From DASXIF01 sp036498145 (GTDB lineage: Bacteria; Actinomycetota; Actinomycetes; Mycobacteriales; Jatrophihabitantaceae): a stretch of DNA of 64,000 bases. The notes beneath the pieces were generated by a model. That model searched no databases and was not told the DNA's origin. It saw only the letters and a program-made list of their open reading frames with translations. The stretch spans positions 1,798,001 to 1,862,000 of the forward strand of contig CAVPSV010000004.1 in assembly GCA_963708625.1 (NCBI GenBank), given 5' to 3'. Within the stretch, counting starts at the first letter, position 1. Each line of letters begins with the position of its first letter. The translations under genes and the position numbers were made by a program. Positions 1-9,197 of this stretch are shown one piece after another.

Positions 1-937
1 CGCGGTTGGGTGCGGTTAGACCCACGACAGTGGCGGCGACATAGGCCGGCCGGTCAATCAGGTCCGCCCAGGTGAATCGGAGCACCGTCCAGCCCAGAGC
101 GACAAGGTCATTTTGACGGCGCCGGTCCCGGCGAAAGCTATCGACGTCGACGTGATACGCCATGCCGTCCACCTCGATGGCAATCCGTTGCCCAACGATC
201 GCAACGTCGACGACAGCGATCAGGTCACCATTGACCCAGACGACATGGTTGGCCTTCCAGCCGCGTACGCCCGCGTCCCGAAGGATGCGATGCAACCGGC
301 GCTCCGACTCGGCGGCGGCACCGTCCGCGGTCGCGTCCAGCAGCCGGCGAAGCTGGGGGTTTCCACGACGGGACGGGTAACGCCTGAGCCGTGTGATCAG
401 GTCCGTCCGAGCAATCCAGCCGCGTTGCAGGGCGCGGTCTGCCAATCGGACGGCCTCGCGCGGCTCGGCTGATGCGAGCAATGACATAGTCGTCCATCGC
501 TCGGTCGTTACCGGGAGCCCGTCGCGCATGCCCCGGGGCGGAGCTGTTAGCCGCCACCGACTGACCCTGACCCCTGTCGGAGCCACCGCGCGTCGGTCAT
601 GCGGAATCAAGACGTGCACGAGGTGCGCACGGCAGTCGAGCAGTCCCCATAACTCTGCGGCCGTCTCCCCGCATAGCACTCCGCCGGTCGCCAGTACCGC
701 CCGCCATAGCTGAGCGCGGAACGTAAGTGGTGCGCCACCGACCACATAGACACCGGCGGCGGTCCGATCGAGTTCACCGTTGGCCATCATGCATCGGATT
801 GCCTTGGTGGATCGTCCCGCGCGAAGCAACTGGGACCGCGACACGACACCGCTCTGCCGTCTCGAGATCCGCCGCCAGTCCGTGGATACGCCCGCTGGCG
901 TCGAATCGGTTGGGTGGTTGGAGGTGGTTGAGGACAT
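1..937 (-). CDS. DUF559 / AbiEi-antitoxin-like domain protein (3' end off window)
   Basis: About 312 codons are visible before the frame runs off the left edge without a stop. The N-terminal part (SGVVSRSQLLRAG, then GELDRTAAGVYVVGG) matches the winged-helix, AbiEi-antitoxin-like segment common in actinobacterial DUF559 proteins. The C-terminal part (IAIEVDGMAYHVD, RRDRRRQNDL, LGWTVLRFTWADL) is the DUF559/Vsr-like nuclease-fold domain with its conserved E-x-D-G and final R-F-x-W. ATG at 937 is chosen because the family N-terminus follows about 20 residues later. The family is abundant and its role is unproven; a nuclease or defence role is only inferred. It is transcribed in the same direction as the PaiB-like gene upstream, but a strong hairpin separates the two. 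Confidence 0.8.
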   Translation of the reverse strand, partial: MSSTTSNHPTDSTPAGVSTDWRRISRRQSGVVSRSQLLRAGRSTKAIRCMMANGELDRTAAGVYVVGGAPLTFRAQLWRAVLATGGVLCGETAAELWGLLDCRAHLVHVLIPHDRRAVAPTGVRVSRWRLTAPPRGMRDGLPVTTERWTTMSLLASAEPREAVRLADRALQRGWIARTDLITRLRRYPSRRGNPQLRRLLDATADGAAAESERRLHRILRDAGVRGWKANHVVWVNGDLIAVVDVAIVGQRIAIEVDGMAYHVDVDSFRRDRRRQNDLVALGWTVLRFTWADLIDRPAYVAATVVGLTAPNR

Positions 938-1012
938 GCGCGGGAGCGTGCCTCGAACCCGGTCAGCCATGCTCCGGCTCGTCCACACCTCAGGCGCTCA
1001 TCCACATCCGTC

Positions 1013-1065
1013 CCGGTTTGGGGAAGGTATTAGCCCTATAGCGGCTACAACCTTCCCCAAACCGG
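1013..1065. terminator. Perfect 16-bp inverted repeat with nested inner stem
   Basis: The arm at 1013-1028 (CCGGTTTGGGGAAGGT) is exactly complementary to 1050-1065. The 21-base loop holds a second 5-bp stem (TAGCC/GGCTA). It lies just after the stop of the minus-strand PaiB-like gene (1089) and before the DUF559 start (937). An intrinsic terminator without a clear U-tract, as is usual in actinobacteria, is the likely role. Confidence 0.75.
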
Positions 1066-1088
1066 TCCAGGGGTGCGTCAGGGATGGG

Positions 1089-1690
1089 TCAGAGGTGGGT
1101 GAGGGCGGCGGCGTCGCCGGGGCCGGCGCGATCGCGCAGGTGTTCGGCCACCGCGGCGCGGTGCTCGTCGTCGACGTTGCCGCCGTACTTGAACTTCGAG
1201 CGCACCTCGGTGACCTCGAGCCGGATGCCCCGGATCGAGTTGAGCCGGCGACCGTGCTCGATCGGGTCCACCGCGCCGCCGTCCGGCTCGGTCACCGCGA
1301 GTTGGGCGCGCAGGATCTCGGCCTTGCCGTCAAGGTCGTCCACCACGGTGACCACCCCGATGAGCTGGACCGCGGCGTAGTACGTCGTCGGCACGCCCGA
1401 AAGCCGGATCCTCGTCGCCGATCGCCTTCCACGCCGCCGGGATGTACGCCCAGTCGCCGGCGACGCTGAGCATCGCGTTCGGGTTCTCCGCCAGCGCATC
1501 CCAGACCGGATTCGGCCTGGCCAGATGCAGCACCACCTCGCCAGCCGAGCGCAGCGCGAACTGCGTCGGCACCGCCACCGGCAGGTCCCGATCACGGCCG
1601 CCGGCGATGAAGTGACCGAAGCCCGAGCGCGCGGACGAAACTCATCCATTGCTCGGTGGACCGACCCTGGTCCCAGGGGTGAATCAGCAC
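1089..1690 (-). CDS. PaiB-like FMN-binding split-barrel protein (frameshifted)
   Basis: Similarity runs through three frames. It opens with LIHPWDQGRSTEQWMSFVRA, continues with VPTQFALRSAGEVVLHLARP and AENPNAMLSV, and ends with VPTTYYAAVQLIGVVTVVDD and RSKFKYGGN. That is the order of the PaiB/FMN-binding negative transcriptional regulator family (flavin split barrel), where H-L-A-R-x-N-P-x-W and the K-F-K near the end are typical. The GTG start at 1690 has GAGG about 6 bases upstream and lies 8 bases after the DUF885 gene's stop, so the two are probably co-transcribed. Indels near 1620 and 1400 break the frame; sequence error is more likely than decay because both sides stay conserved. The function is unknown beyond likely flavin binding. 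Confidence 0.75.
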
Positions 1691-1698
1691 GCGTCGCC

Positions 1699-3394
1699 TC
1701 AGCCGAATTCGCCGAGGACCGCGCTGCGGAGTACGTCCAGGCCGACGCTGCCGATGTCCAGCGCGGACCGGTGGAAGTGTTTCAGGTCGAACGCGTCGCC
1801 GGCCTTCGCCCGGGCGTCCTCGCGCAGTTGCAGCCAAATCCGCTCGCCGATCTTGTACGCCGGCGCCTGCCCGGGCCAGCCGAGGTAGCGATCCAGCTCG
1901 AATCGCCGGAAGCCCTCGTTCATCGCGCAGTGCTCGGCCAGGAACGCCCACGCCTTGTCGTAGTCCCAGGCACCGCCGCCGACGGACGCGGGTGCCGGCA
2001 GCTCGCAGTGCACGCCGATGTCGAGCACCACCCGCGCGGCGCGCAACGACTGCGCGTCCAGCATGCCGAGAAAATCGGCCGGGTCGTTCAGGAAACCCAG
2101 ATCGGCCATCAGCAACTCCGCGTACAGCGCCCAACCCTCGCCGTGCCCGCTCACCCACGACGCGATGCGTCGCCAGCGATTGAGCAGGTTGCTGCGGTAC
2201 GCGGTCTGCGCGACCTGCAGATGATGTCCGGGCACGCCCTCGTGGTAGACGGTGGTCAGCTCGCGCCAGGTGGAGAACTCGGTGATGCCCTTCGGCACCG
2301 ACCACCACATGGTGCCGGGACGGGTGGTCAGGTCCTCGCTCGGCCCGGTGTAGTAGATGCCGCCCTGCTGCGTCGGGGCGATGCGGCAGTCCAGCCGCCG
2401 GATCTCCTGCGGGATGTCGAAGTGGGTGTCGGCAAGCGCGGCGACCGCCGCGTCGGACGTGCGCTGCATCCACTGCTGCAGCGCGTCGGTGCCGTGCAGC
2501 TTGCGGCCGGGGTCGTTGTCGAGGAATTCCAGCGCCTCGCGGAAGCTGGCGCCGTCCTTGATACGCCCGGCGGTCTGTTCCATCAGTGCGGTGATCCGGG
2601 CGAGTTCCTGCTGCCCCCACTCGTACGTCTCGTCCAGGTCGACGCTCGAACCGAGGAAGCTGCGCGAGTAGGTCTGGTACAGCTCCCGCCCGACGGCGTC
2701 GCGCTCGGGCGCGAGCGGCACGAGCTCCTTTTCGAGGAACGCGGCCAGCTGGTCGTAGGCGTCCGAGGCCCGCTCGGCGGCGTGGTTCAGGTCGGCGCGC
2801 AACGACGAGGGCAGGTCAGTGCCGTCCTCGGTCTTGGCGTCGCGGGCGTAGGTCTGGAAGAACCCGTCCGCGCCGACGTTGTCGCGGCTCTGCTCGATGC
2901 CGGCGCGAACCTGCCGCGATCGGGCGTACCGACCCGCGCTGCGCGGCGAGGTGCAGTGAGGCGATGTAGGCCATCGATCGCGCCGGGCACCGCCGCGAGC
3001 CGCTTGGCCACCGTCTCCCAGTCGACACGGTGGCCGATGGGGTCAGGTCGAAGGTGTCGCGCAGGATCTGCAGCGGCGAGGCGATGTTCTTCAGGTCGGA
3101 CTCCTCGACGCCGGCCGCGCGTAGCTCCTCCTCGACGCCGAGCTGCTCCTGCATGGCCGCGACGGTGATGCGGTCGTTGACGTCGACGGGCTGCGGCGCG
3201 CCTCGAGCGCGGCCAGGGTGCGGCGGCGCAGGTCGGAGCGGGTCTGGTACCAGTCGGGTGACATCTCGGGCAGCCGGTCGTCGTGTCCGGCGATGCCGAA
3301 GTAGGTCGCCAGTGAGGGGTCGAGGGCGGCCCATTCGTCGAGATACCCGTCCGCGATCGTGTCGACGGCGTGTGGGTGTACGGGATTCGGTCAT
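1699..3394 (-). CDS. DUF885 family metallopeptidase-like protein (frameshifted)
   Basis: The C-terminal 367 residues are intact (1699-2802) and contain TVYHEGVPGHHLQ, the zinc-binding HExxxGHH-type motif of DUF885 proteins, plus GHGEGWALYAE and the terminal F-D-L-K-x-F-H. Upstream the similarity hops between frames (for example ITVAAMQEQLGVEEELRAAG, then LKNIASPLQILRDTFDLTP), with breaks near 3370, 3200, 3020 and 2930. ATG at 3394 (MTESRTP) gives about 565 residues, normal for the family. Members are predicted zinc peptidases with poorly known substrates. There is no signal peptide, so it is probably cytoplasmic. It is divergent from icd, with about 97 bases between the two starts. Confidence 0.8.
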
Positions 3395-3449
3395 GCCTTG
3401 CAGACTAGGACGAGGGCGACCGCTGGGTGACGGCATATTCCGACCAGAG

Positions 3450-3467
3450 TATCTTGATGTCAAGACA
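3450..3467. promoter_or_regulatory. Palindromic operator TCTTGA-TG-TCAAGA upstream of icd
   Basis: A perfect 6-2-6 inverted repeat sits at 3452-3465 and the outermost bases (3450/3467) also pair. It lies 25-42 bases before the icd ATG, between divergent icd and the DUF885 gene. MarR-family sites have this geometry. From memory, Streptomyces TamR is a MarR-family protein with sites at TCA-cycle genes including isocitrate dehydrogenase; that link is inference. Confidence 0.6.
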
Positions 3468-3491
3468 ACGCCCGTCTGGAGGACGCAGCGC

Positions 3492-4706
3492 ATGGCCAAG
3501 ATCAAGGTGCAGGGGACGGTCGTCGAACTCGACGGCGACGAGATGACCCGCATCATCTGGCAGTTCATCAAGGACAAGCTGATCCTGCCGTACCTCGACA
3601 TCAACCTCGAGTACTACGACCTGGGCATCGAGCACCGCGACGCCACCGACGACCAGGTCACCATCGACGCGGCCAAGGCGATCAAGAAGCACGGCGTCGG
3701 CGTCAAGTGCGCGACGATCACGCCGGACGAGGCCAGGGTCGAGGAGTTCGGCCTGAAGAAGATGTGGCGCTCGCCCAACGGCACCATCCGCAACATCCTC
3801 GGCGGCGTGATCTTCCGCGAGCCGATCGTGATGAGCAACGTGCCGCGACTGGTGCCGAACTGGACCAAGCCGATCATCATCGGCCGCCACGCGTTCGGTG
3901 ACCAGTACCGCGCCACCGACCTGGTGGTGCCCGGGCGAGGGCACGCTGACGCTGACGTTCACGCCCAAGGACGGCAGCGACCCGATCGAGCTGAACGTCT
4001 TCGACTTCCCCGGCGGCGGCGTCGCGCTGGCGATGTACAACCTCGACGATTCGATCCGCGACTTCGCCCGCGCGTCGATGCGCTACGGCCTGGAGCGCGG
4101 CTACCCGGTGTACCTGTCGACGAAGAACACCATCCTCAAGGCCTACGACGGCCGGTTCAAGGACCTGTTCGCGGAGATCTTCGAGACGGAGTTCAAGGCC
4201 GACTTCGATGCCGCCGGCCTCACCTACGAGCACCGCTTGATCGACGACATGGTGGCCGCCGCGCTGAAGTGGGAGGGCGGCTACGTCTGGGCATGCAAGA
4301 ACTACGACGGCGACGTGCAGTCCGACACGGTGGCGCAGGGCTTCGGCTCGCTCGGGCTGATGACCTCGGTGCTGATGACCCCGGACGGCAAACGGTGGAG
4401 GCCGAGGCGGCGCACGGCACGGTCACCCGGCACTACCGGCTGCACCAGCAGGGCAAGCCGACCTCGACGAACCCGATCGCGTCGATCTTCGCCTGGACCC
4501 GCGGCCTGGAGGCTCGCGGCCGGATGGACGGCACGCCCGAGGTGGCGCGGTTCGCCGAGACGCTGGAGCGGGTGTGCGTGCAGACGGTGGAGGGCGGTCA
4601 GATGACCAAGGACCTGGCGCTGCTGATCGGTCCGGACGCGCCGTGGCTGACCACCGAGGAGTTCCTGGACGCGATCGACACCAACCTGCGGCAGGCGATC
4701 GGCTGA
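3492..4706 (+). CDS. icd: NADP-dependent isocitrate dehydrogenase (two frameshifts)
   Basis: Oxidatively decarboxylates isocitrate to 2-oxoglutarate in the TCA cycle. The sequence opens MAKIKVQGTVVELDGDEMTR and contains the substrate-loop stretch SPNGTIRNILGGVIFREPI, the KDG-type region, DDMVAAALKWEGGYVWACKN and EAEAAHGTVTRHYR. This is the dimeric ~405-residue eukaryote-like type, not the large monomeric type. ATG 3492 follows GGAGG at a proper distance. One extra G near 3935 and one missing base near 4392 shift the frame; all conserved blocks persist across both, so the enzyme is almost certainly functional in the organism. Confidence 0.93.
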   Translation: MAKIKVQGTVVELDGDEMTRIIWQFIKDKLILPYLDINLEYYDLGIEHRDATDDQVTIDAAKAIKKHGVGVKCATITPDEARVEEFGLKKMWRSPNGTIRNILGGVIFREPIVMSNVPRLVPNWTKPIIIGRHAFGDQYRATDLVVPGRGHADADVHAQGRQRPDRAERLRLPRRRRRAGDVQPRRFDPRLRPRVDALRPGARLPGVPVDEEHHPQGLRRPVQGPVRGDLRDGVQGRLRCRRPHLRAPLDRRHGGRRAEVGGRLRLGMQELRRRRAVRHGGAGLRLARADDLGADDPGRQTVEAEAAHGTVTRHYRLHQQGKPTSTNPIASIFAWTRGLEARGRMDGTPEVARFAETLERVCVQTVEGGQMTKDLALLIGPDAPWLTTEEFLDAIDTNLRQAIG

Positions 4707-4798
4707 CGCCGGCCGGGCCGAGCCAGGGACGTCGCCACGACGCTCCGCGTTAGATCCGCGGCAGCTCTGGAGATCCTTTCCGATAACCGTTTCCAATT

Positions 4799-4814
4799 TG
4801 TGACGGCAGTCACG
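4799..4814. promoter_or_regulatory. CRP/FNR-family-like site TGTGA-N6-TCACG
   Basis: TGTGACGGCAGTCACG matches the CRP/GlxR consensus TGTGA-N6-TCACA in nine of ten fixed positions. It lies about 100 bases before the alpha/beta hydrolase start and about 95 bases after icd. A cAMP-receptor-type regulator is a reasonable guess; none is encoded in the window. Confidence 0.5.
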
Positions 4815-4916
4815 TATGACTCTGCGTTACAGGTAGGTAGCGTTCGGATGACGGGGCGATGTCGCCCGGTCAACTGCGGCCCAGCCCGGCACGGCGGGAC
4901 CGCCGAGGAGGCGCAG

Positions 4917-5770
4917 ATGCTCGCGTGTGAGCGACACGGGTCGGGCGAGCCGCTCGTGCTGGTGCACGGGGTGACGCACCGCCGCCAGGCCTGGTACCCG
5001 GTACTGGACCAGCTGGCCGAACAGCGCGAGGTCATCCTGGTCGACCTGCCCGGGCACGGGCAGTCCCCGCCGTTCGTCCTGGACGGGCTCAGCGTCGTCG
5101 AGGCGCTGCGCCGCGATTTCCGGCTGTTCCTGGCCGAGCAGGAACTCGACCGGCCGCACGTGGCCGGCAACTCCCTCGGCGGTCGCGTCGCGCTGGAGGC
5201 GGGCGCTTCCGGGGACGCGCGCAGCGTGACGGCGCCTCTCGCCGGCCGGGTTCTGGCGCAACGAGGCGTCCTTCGCGTACACGCGTCGCATCTTCACCTC
5301 CGCGGCCGACCTGAGTGAGCGTCTGGGTCCGCGGCTCGAACTGCTGTCGCGCACCGCGGCCGGGCGCAAGTTCGTGTACGGGATGCTGATGGCCCACCCG
5401 AGCCGAATGACTGCCGATCACGCGCTCGGCGACATCCGCGGCTTCGCCTACGCACGTCCCGCGCTGCGGATCCTGCTCACGGCCGCGTCGCCGTTCAATG
5501 ACCCGATTCCCGCCGACATACCGGTCACCATCGCCTGGGCCGGCCGCGATCTCGTGCTGCCGCCGTGGCAGGCGAACGTCGCGAAGCGCCAGCTGCCCAA
5601 TGCCGAGCACGTGATCATGCGCGGCGTCGGGTCACGTGCCCATGTACGACAACCCGGAGCTCGTCGCACAGGTCCTGCTGCGCGGCAGCGCCCCGGTCGC
5701 ACAGGTCAAGCCGCTGCAGCCGGTCGCCGCGCGCCGCACCCGCCGCCGGGCGACCGCCGCGCTCGCCTGA
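4917..5770 (+). CDS. alpha/beta-hydrolase fold protein (frameshifted)
   Basis: Hydrolase of about 284 residues. The oxyanion-hole strand is PLVLVHGVTHRRQAW, the nucleophile elbow is GNSLGG (Ser in HVAGNSLGGRVAL), the acid lies in IAWAGRDLVLP, and the catalytic His follows in RGVGHVPMYDNPELVAQ (reconstructed across frames). ATG 4917 is preferred because GAGGAGG precedes it; the longer frame from 4800 adds unlike sequence. Breaks lie near 5205, 5240 and 5625. No signal peptide is seen. The substrate cannot be told from sequence; mycobacterial relatives are generic esterase/lipase-type proteins. Confidence 0.8.
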
Positions 5771-5793
5771 GGGATGACGTCGACGTCCGCCGA

Positions 5794-6132
5794 TCAGCGC
5801 TCGTACGGTCCGCGATCCCAGGTGCGGTGCATCAGCACGAAGTAGCGCATCCGGTGCGCCTCGTTGAACGAGTTGTTGGCCGAACCGCTGCGGATCTCCG
5901 ACGGCTGTGGGTCCACCGACCGGCGCAGCCCCTGGTTCGCGGTGCGGAACGCGCGGGTGCCGGTGCGCATGCCAGTGCGTCGCCCGACACCGCCCTCCAG
6001 CCTCGCCCTGAGCGCACCAGGTGCCCTCGATTCGTCCGTCTCCCGGTCGCGGTCGTGGGCCGGTGGCGATCCTTCGCCGTCTTCGCCTTGTCCGGGCCCC
6101 TCACCCGGATCGGCGGCGTCATGTTGCTGCAT
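5794..6132 (-). CDS. small hypothetical protein
   Basis: An open frame of about 112 residues from MQQHDAADPGEGPG to WDRGPYER. The first half is low-complexity and charged (Gly, Glu, Arg). The last 30 residues (SANNSFNEAHRMRYFVLMHR) look like a real folded or amphipathic end with balanced composition. No known domain, signal peptide or membrane segment is recognised. It fills the otherwise empty 455 bases between the hydrolase and the CNNM gene. An upstream in-frame ATG at 6189 is possible. Confidence 0.4.
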   Translation of the reverse strand: MQQHDAADPGEGPGQGEDGEGSPPAHDRDRETDESRAPGALRARLEGGVGRRTGMRTGTRAFRTANQGLRRSVDPQPSEIRSGSANNSFNEAHRMRYFVLMHRTWDRGPYER

Positions 6133-6226
6133 CGAAGGACCGTAGGCACGACCGCAGCGCTGACGGTCTGCTCGTCGTAAACCCGTCAAAGGCTCCGCGG
6201 CCTGGATAGTTCGTACACTGACGGCC

Positions 6227-7519
6227 GTGGGTCATACCTTGCTCGACATCGGCATCGTGCTGCTGCTGATCGTCGTGGAAGGGCTGTTCGTCGCCGCGGA
6301 GATCTCGCTGGTCTCGCATGCGCGAGGGCCAGGTGCGCGCGCTGGCCGAGCGCGGCCGCCGCGGGCAGGCCGTCGCGCGCCTGGCCGCCGACCCGAACCG
6401 GTTCCTGGCCGCGGTCCAGATCGGGGTGACCTCGACCGCGCTGCTGTCCAGCGCGTTCGGCGCGGTGACACTGTCCAACGTCGCCAAGCGGTGGCTGATC
6501 CGCAGCGGCTGGAGCGAGGGCCTGGCCGGCGCGACCGGCATCATCGGTGTCACCTTGCTCATCTCGTTCGTCACGCTGGTCGTCGGCGAACTGGCGCCCA
6601 AGCGGTTGGCTCTGCAGCGCACCGAGGGCGCCGCGCTGTTGTTCGCGCCGACGCTCGACCGTATCGCGCGGTTCTTCCGCCCGGTGATCTGGCTGCTGTC
6701 CAAGTCCACCGACGTGATGCGTGCGCGCTGCTCGGCGGCGACCCGGGCGCCGGGCGGCAACCGATCGGTGACGACGAACTGCGCGGCCTGGTCGCCGCGC
6801 ACGAGTCGCTGTCCTCCGACGAGCGCCGGCTGATCGACGACGTGTTCTCCGCCGGTGAGCGATCGATCGTCGAGGTCATGCTGCCGCGCACCGAGGTGGA
6901 GTTCCTCGAGGCCGGCGATGACCATCAGCCGTGCCGCGAAGCGCGCCGGCGAGTCGCCGCACTCGCGGTACCCGGTGATCGGCGAAGGGCCGGACGACGT
7001 CGTCGGCTTCGTGCACATCCGCGACCTGATGCTCGACTCACGCACCGACCGGGCCGCACCGTCGGCGACATCGCGCGCGAGGTCAAACGCATGCCCGGCT
7101 CCAAGCGCGTGCTCGTCGCGCTGTCGGAGATGCGGCGCGAACGCCAGCACATGGCGATCGTGGTCGACGAGTACGGCGGTACCGACGGCATCGTCACCCT
7201 CGAGGACCTGATCGAGGAGGTCATCGGCGACATCCGCGACGAGTACGACGCGCCCGGCGGCGAGGAACACCGGCTGGTCGGCGGCGTCGTCGAGGTCGAC
7301 GGCAAGGTGAACCTCGACGAGGTCGCCGACCTCACCGGCCTGGAACTGCCCGAAGGTCCGTACTCCACCGTCGGCGGCTTCATCATGGCGCGCTCGGGCG
7401 AGCTGCCGCAGCGTCGGGCCAGACCGTCGAGCACGACGGATACCGGCTCGAGGTGGTCGAGGTGGAAGGTCGCGCCGTGCGTCCCGGGTGCGGATCACCC
7501 CGCCCGCCGAAACCGGTGA
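6227..7519 (+). CDS. CNNM/HlyC-CorC family transporter (DUF21-CBS; frameshifted)
   Basis: The N-terminus (LLDIGIVLLLIVVEGLFVAA) is the first membrane helix of a DUF21 domain; further helices follow in TSTALLSSAFGAVT and TGIIGVTLLISFVTLVVGEL, with GELAPKRLAL conserved. After the membrane domain come EVMLPRTEVEFLEA, the CBS-pair region (YPVIGEGPDDVVGFVHIRDL, MAIVVDEYGGTDGIVTLEDL) and a CorC/HlyC C-terminal domain (YSTVGGFIMARSGELP). Relatives act in magnesium or cobalt homeostasis at the cytoplasmic membrane. GTG 6227 is the natural start. Breaks occur near 6315, 6720, 6925, 7050, 7410 and 7485; the exact stop is therefore uncertain. trpS follows at once. Confidence 0.82.
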   Translation: MGHTLLDIGIVLLLIVVEGLFVAAEISLVSHARGPGARAGRARPPRAGRRAPGRRPEPVPGRGPDRGDLDRAAVQRVRRGDTVQRRQAVADPQRLERGPGRRDRHHRCHLAHLVRHAGRRRTGAQAVGSAAHRGRRAVVRADARPYRAVLPPGDLAAVQVHRRDACALLGGDPGAGRQPIGDDELRGLVAAHESLSSDERRLIDDVFSAGERSIVEVMLPRTEVEFLEAGDDHQPCREARRRVAALAVPGDRRRAGRRRRLRAHPRPDARLTHRPGRTVGDIAREVKRMPGSKRVLVALSEMRRERQHMAIVVDEYGGTDGIVTLEDLIEEVIGDIRDEYDAPGGEEHRLVGGVVEVDGKVNLDEVADLTGLELPEGPYSTVGGFIMARSGELPQRRARPSSTTDTGSRWSRWKVAPCVPGADHPARRNR

Positions 7520-7529
7520 CCCGACGCGG

Positions 7530-8630
7530 ATGCCAGAATCGGACAACATGGCGCCGAATCCTGACCAGAGGCCGCAGATGGCCCCGGGCCTCGGTCATCG
7601 AGCCGGCTGCGAGTGCTGTCGGGCATCCAGCCCACCGCGGACTCGTTCCACCTCGGCAACTACCTCGGCGCGATCAAGCAATGGGTCGAGCTGCAGGACG
7701 GCCACGACGCGCTTCTACTGCGTCGTCGACCTGCATGCGCTGACCGTCGACCCGCCCGCCACCCGAGCTGACTGCGCCGGCGCACCCGGGTCGCCGCCGC
7801 CCAGCTGCTGGCCGCCGGGCTCGACCCGGCAGCGGTGCACGCTGTTCGTGCAGAGCCACATCGCCGAGCACACCCGGCTGGCGTGGATCCTGGAGTGCCT
7901 GACCGGATTCGGCGAGGCCTCGCGGATGACGCAGTTCAAGGACAAGTCGGCCCGCCTCGGGCGCGGACCGTCAGTCGGTCGGGCTGTTCACCTATCCGAT
8001 CCTGCAAGCGGCGGACATCCTGGTGTACCAGGCCGACGGCGTGCCGGTCGGCGAGGACCAGCGTCAGCACCTGGAACTGACCCGTGACCTCGCGCAGCGC
8101 TTCAACGCGCCGCTACGGCCAGACGTTCACGGTGCCGGCAGGCGATCATCCCGAAGGGCGCGGCGAAGATCCTCGACCTGCAGGAACCGACGGCGAAGAT
8201 GAGCAAGTCGCTCGGGCCGGCCGGCACCGTCGAACTACTGGAGGACGCCGACTCGATCGCGCGCAAGATCAAGCGCGCGGTCACCGACACCGGACACCGA
8301 GGTTCGGTACGACCCGGACGCGAAGCCTGGCGTGTCGAACCTGCTGGTGATCCTCGCCGCGGTCACCGAGCGCGACGTGGCCGACGTGGCGGGCGAGTTC
8401 TCCGGCCAGGGCTACGGCGCGTTGAAGTCGGCGGTCGCGGACGCCGTGGTGGCCTTCGCCGAACCGTTCGCCAAGCGCACCAACGAACTGCTCGGCGATC
8501 CCGCCGAGCTGGACCGCATCCTGGGCGACGGTGCCGACCGCGCCCGCGAGATCGCGCACGGCGACGGTGGCCGACGGCTTACGACCGGGTCGGCCTGCTG
8601 CCCGAGCGGCACCCGGAAGATCCACGATGA
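7530..8630 (+). CDS. trpS: tryptophanyl-tRNA synthetase (frameshifted)
   Basis: Charges tRNA-Trp. The class I HIGH-type signature is in SGIQPTADSFHLGNYLGA, followed by DGHDAFYCVVDLHALTVDP (reconstructed), LFVQSHIAEHTRLAWILECL, FGEASRMTQFKDKSA, SVGLFTYPILQAADILVY and VGEDQRQHLELTRDLAQRF. The second signature KMSKS is in PTAKMSKSLGPAGT. At least six one- or two-base indels break the reading frame, all in GC-rich runs. ATG 7530 or 7548 could be the start. The stop at 8630 overlaps the next gene's ATG by four bases (ATGA), implying translational coupling. Confidence 0.9.
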
Positions 8631-9173
8631 CGCCAGCCGCAGAGCACATCGACCGTCGGCGTCGCCATCGCGATCCCGCAGCCGCATGCCGCCGTGCTCA
8701 CCAAGTGGCGCCGGCGCGTCGGTGACCCGGCGGCCGACGTGGTGTGGCCGCACGTGACCCTGCTGCCGCCCACGCCGGTGCGCACGGCGGCGATGGACGA
8801 CATCTACTCCCATCTCGCCGAGCGTGGCCGCTGCCGCCGAGCCGTTCGTGATGCACCTGGCCGGGCACCGGCACGTTCCGGCCCACCTCGCCGGTGGTGT
8901 TCATCCAGATCGCGCGCGGCGTCTCCGACTGCGAGTTGCTGGAGAAGGCGATCCGTCAGGGTCCGCTGGAACGCGATCTGGATTTCCCGTACCACCCGCA
9001 CGTCACGGTGGCCCAGGAGATCGACGACGCTGCGTCTCGACCTGGCCTACGACGGTCTGGCCGGCTTCGTCGCGCGGTTCCCGGTGCGCACGTTCGCGCT
9101 GTTCTCGCGCGAACCGGACCGGAGTTGGCGCTGGCGCACCGAGTTCAACCTCGGCCCGGAGCCGTTGGACTAG
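8627..9173 (+). CDS. 2'-5' RNA ligase (LigT/2H phosphoesterase) family protein (frameshifted)
   Basis: Two HxT motifs define the 2H phosphoesterase superfamily: WPHVTLLPPT near residue 45 and YHPHVTVAQEIDD about 90 residues later. The C-terminus (FALFSREPDRSWRWRTEFNL) is typical of actinobacterial members. These are cytoplasmic RNA or cyclic-phosphate processing enzymes; the exact substrate is unknown. It overlaps the trpS stop (ATGA), so the pair is probably co-expressed, a common actinobacterial arrangement. Breaks lie near 8660, 8823, 8870 and 9030. It ends with TAG 25 bases from the stop of the convergent carboxypeptidase. Confidence 0.8.
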
Positions 9174-9197
9174 TCCCGAACCCGATCGGCGAGCGGG

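Noticed and set aside
2816..3604. Long minus-strand frame extending the DUF885 gene across the icd start
   Set aside because: The part beyond 3394 is antisense to icd; MTESRTP at 3394 is the plausible start.
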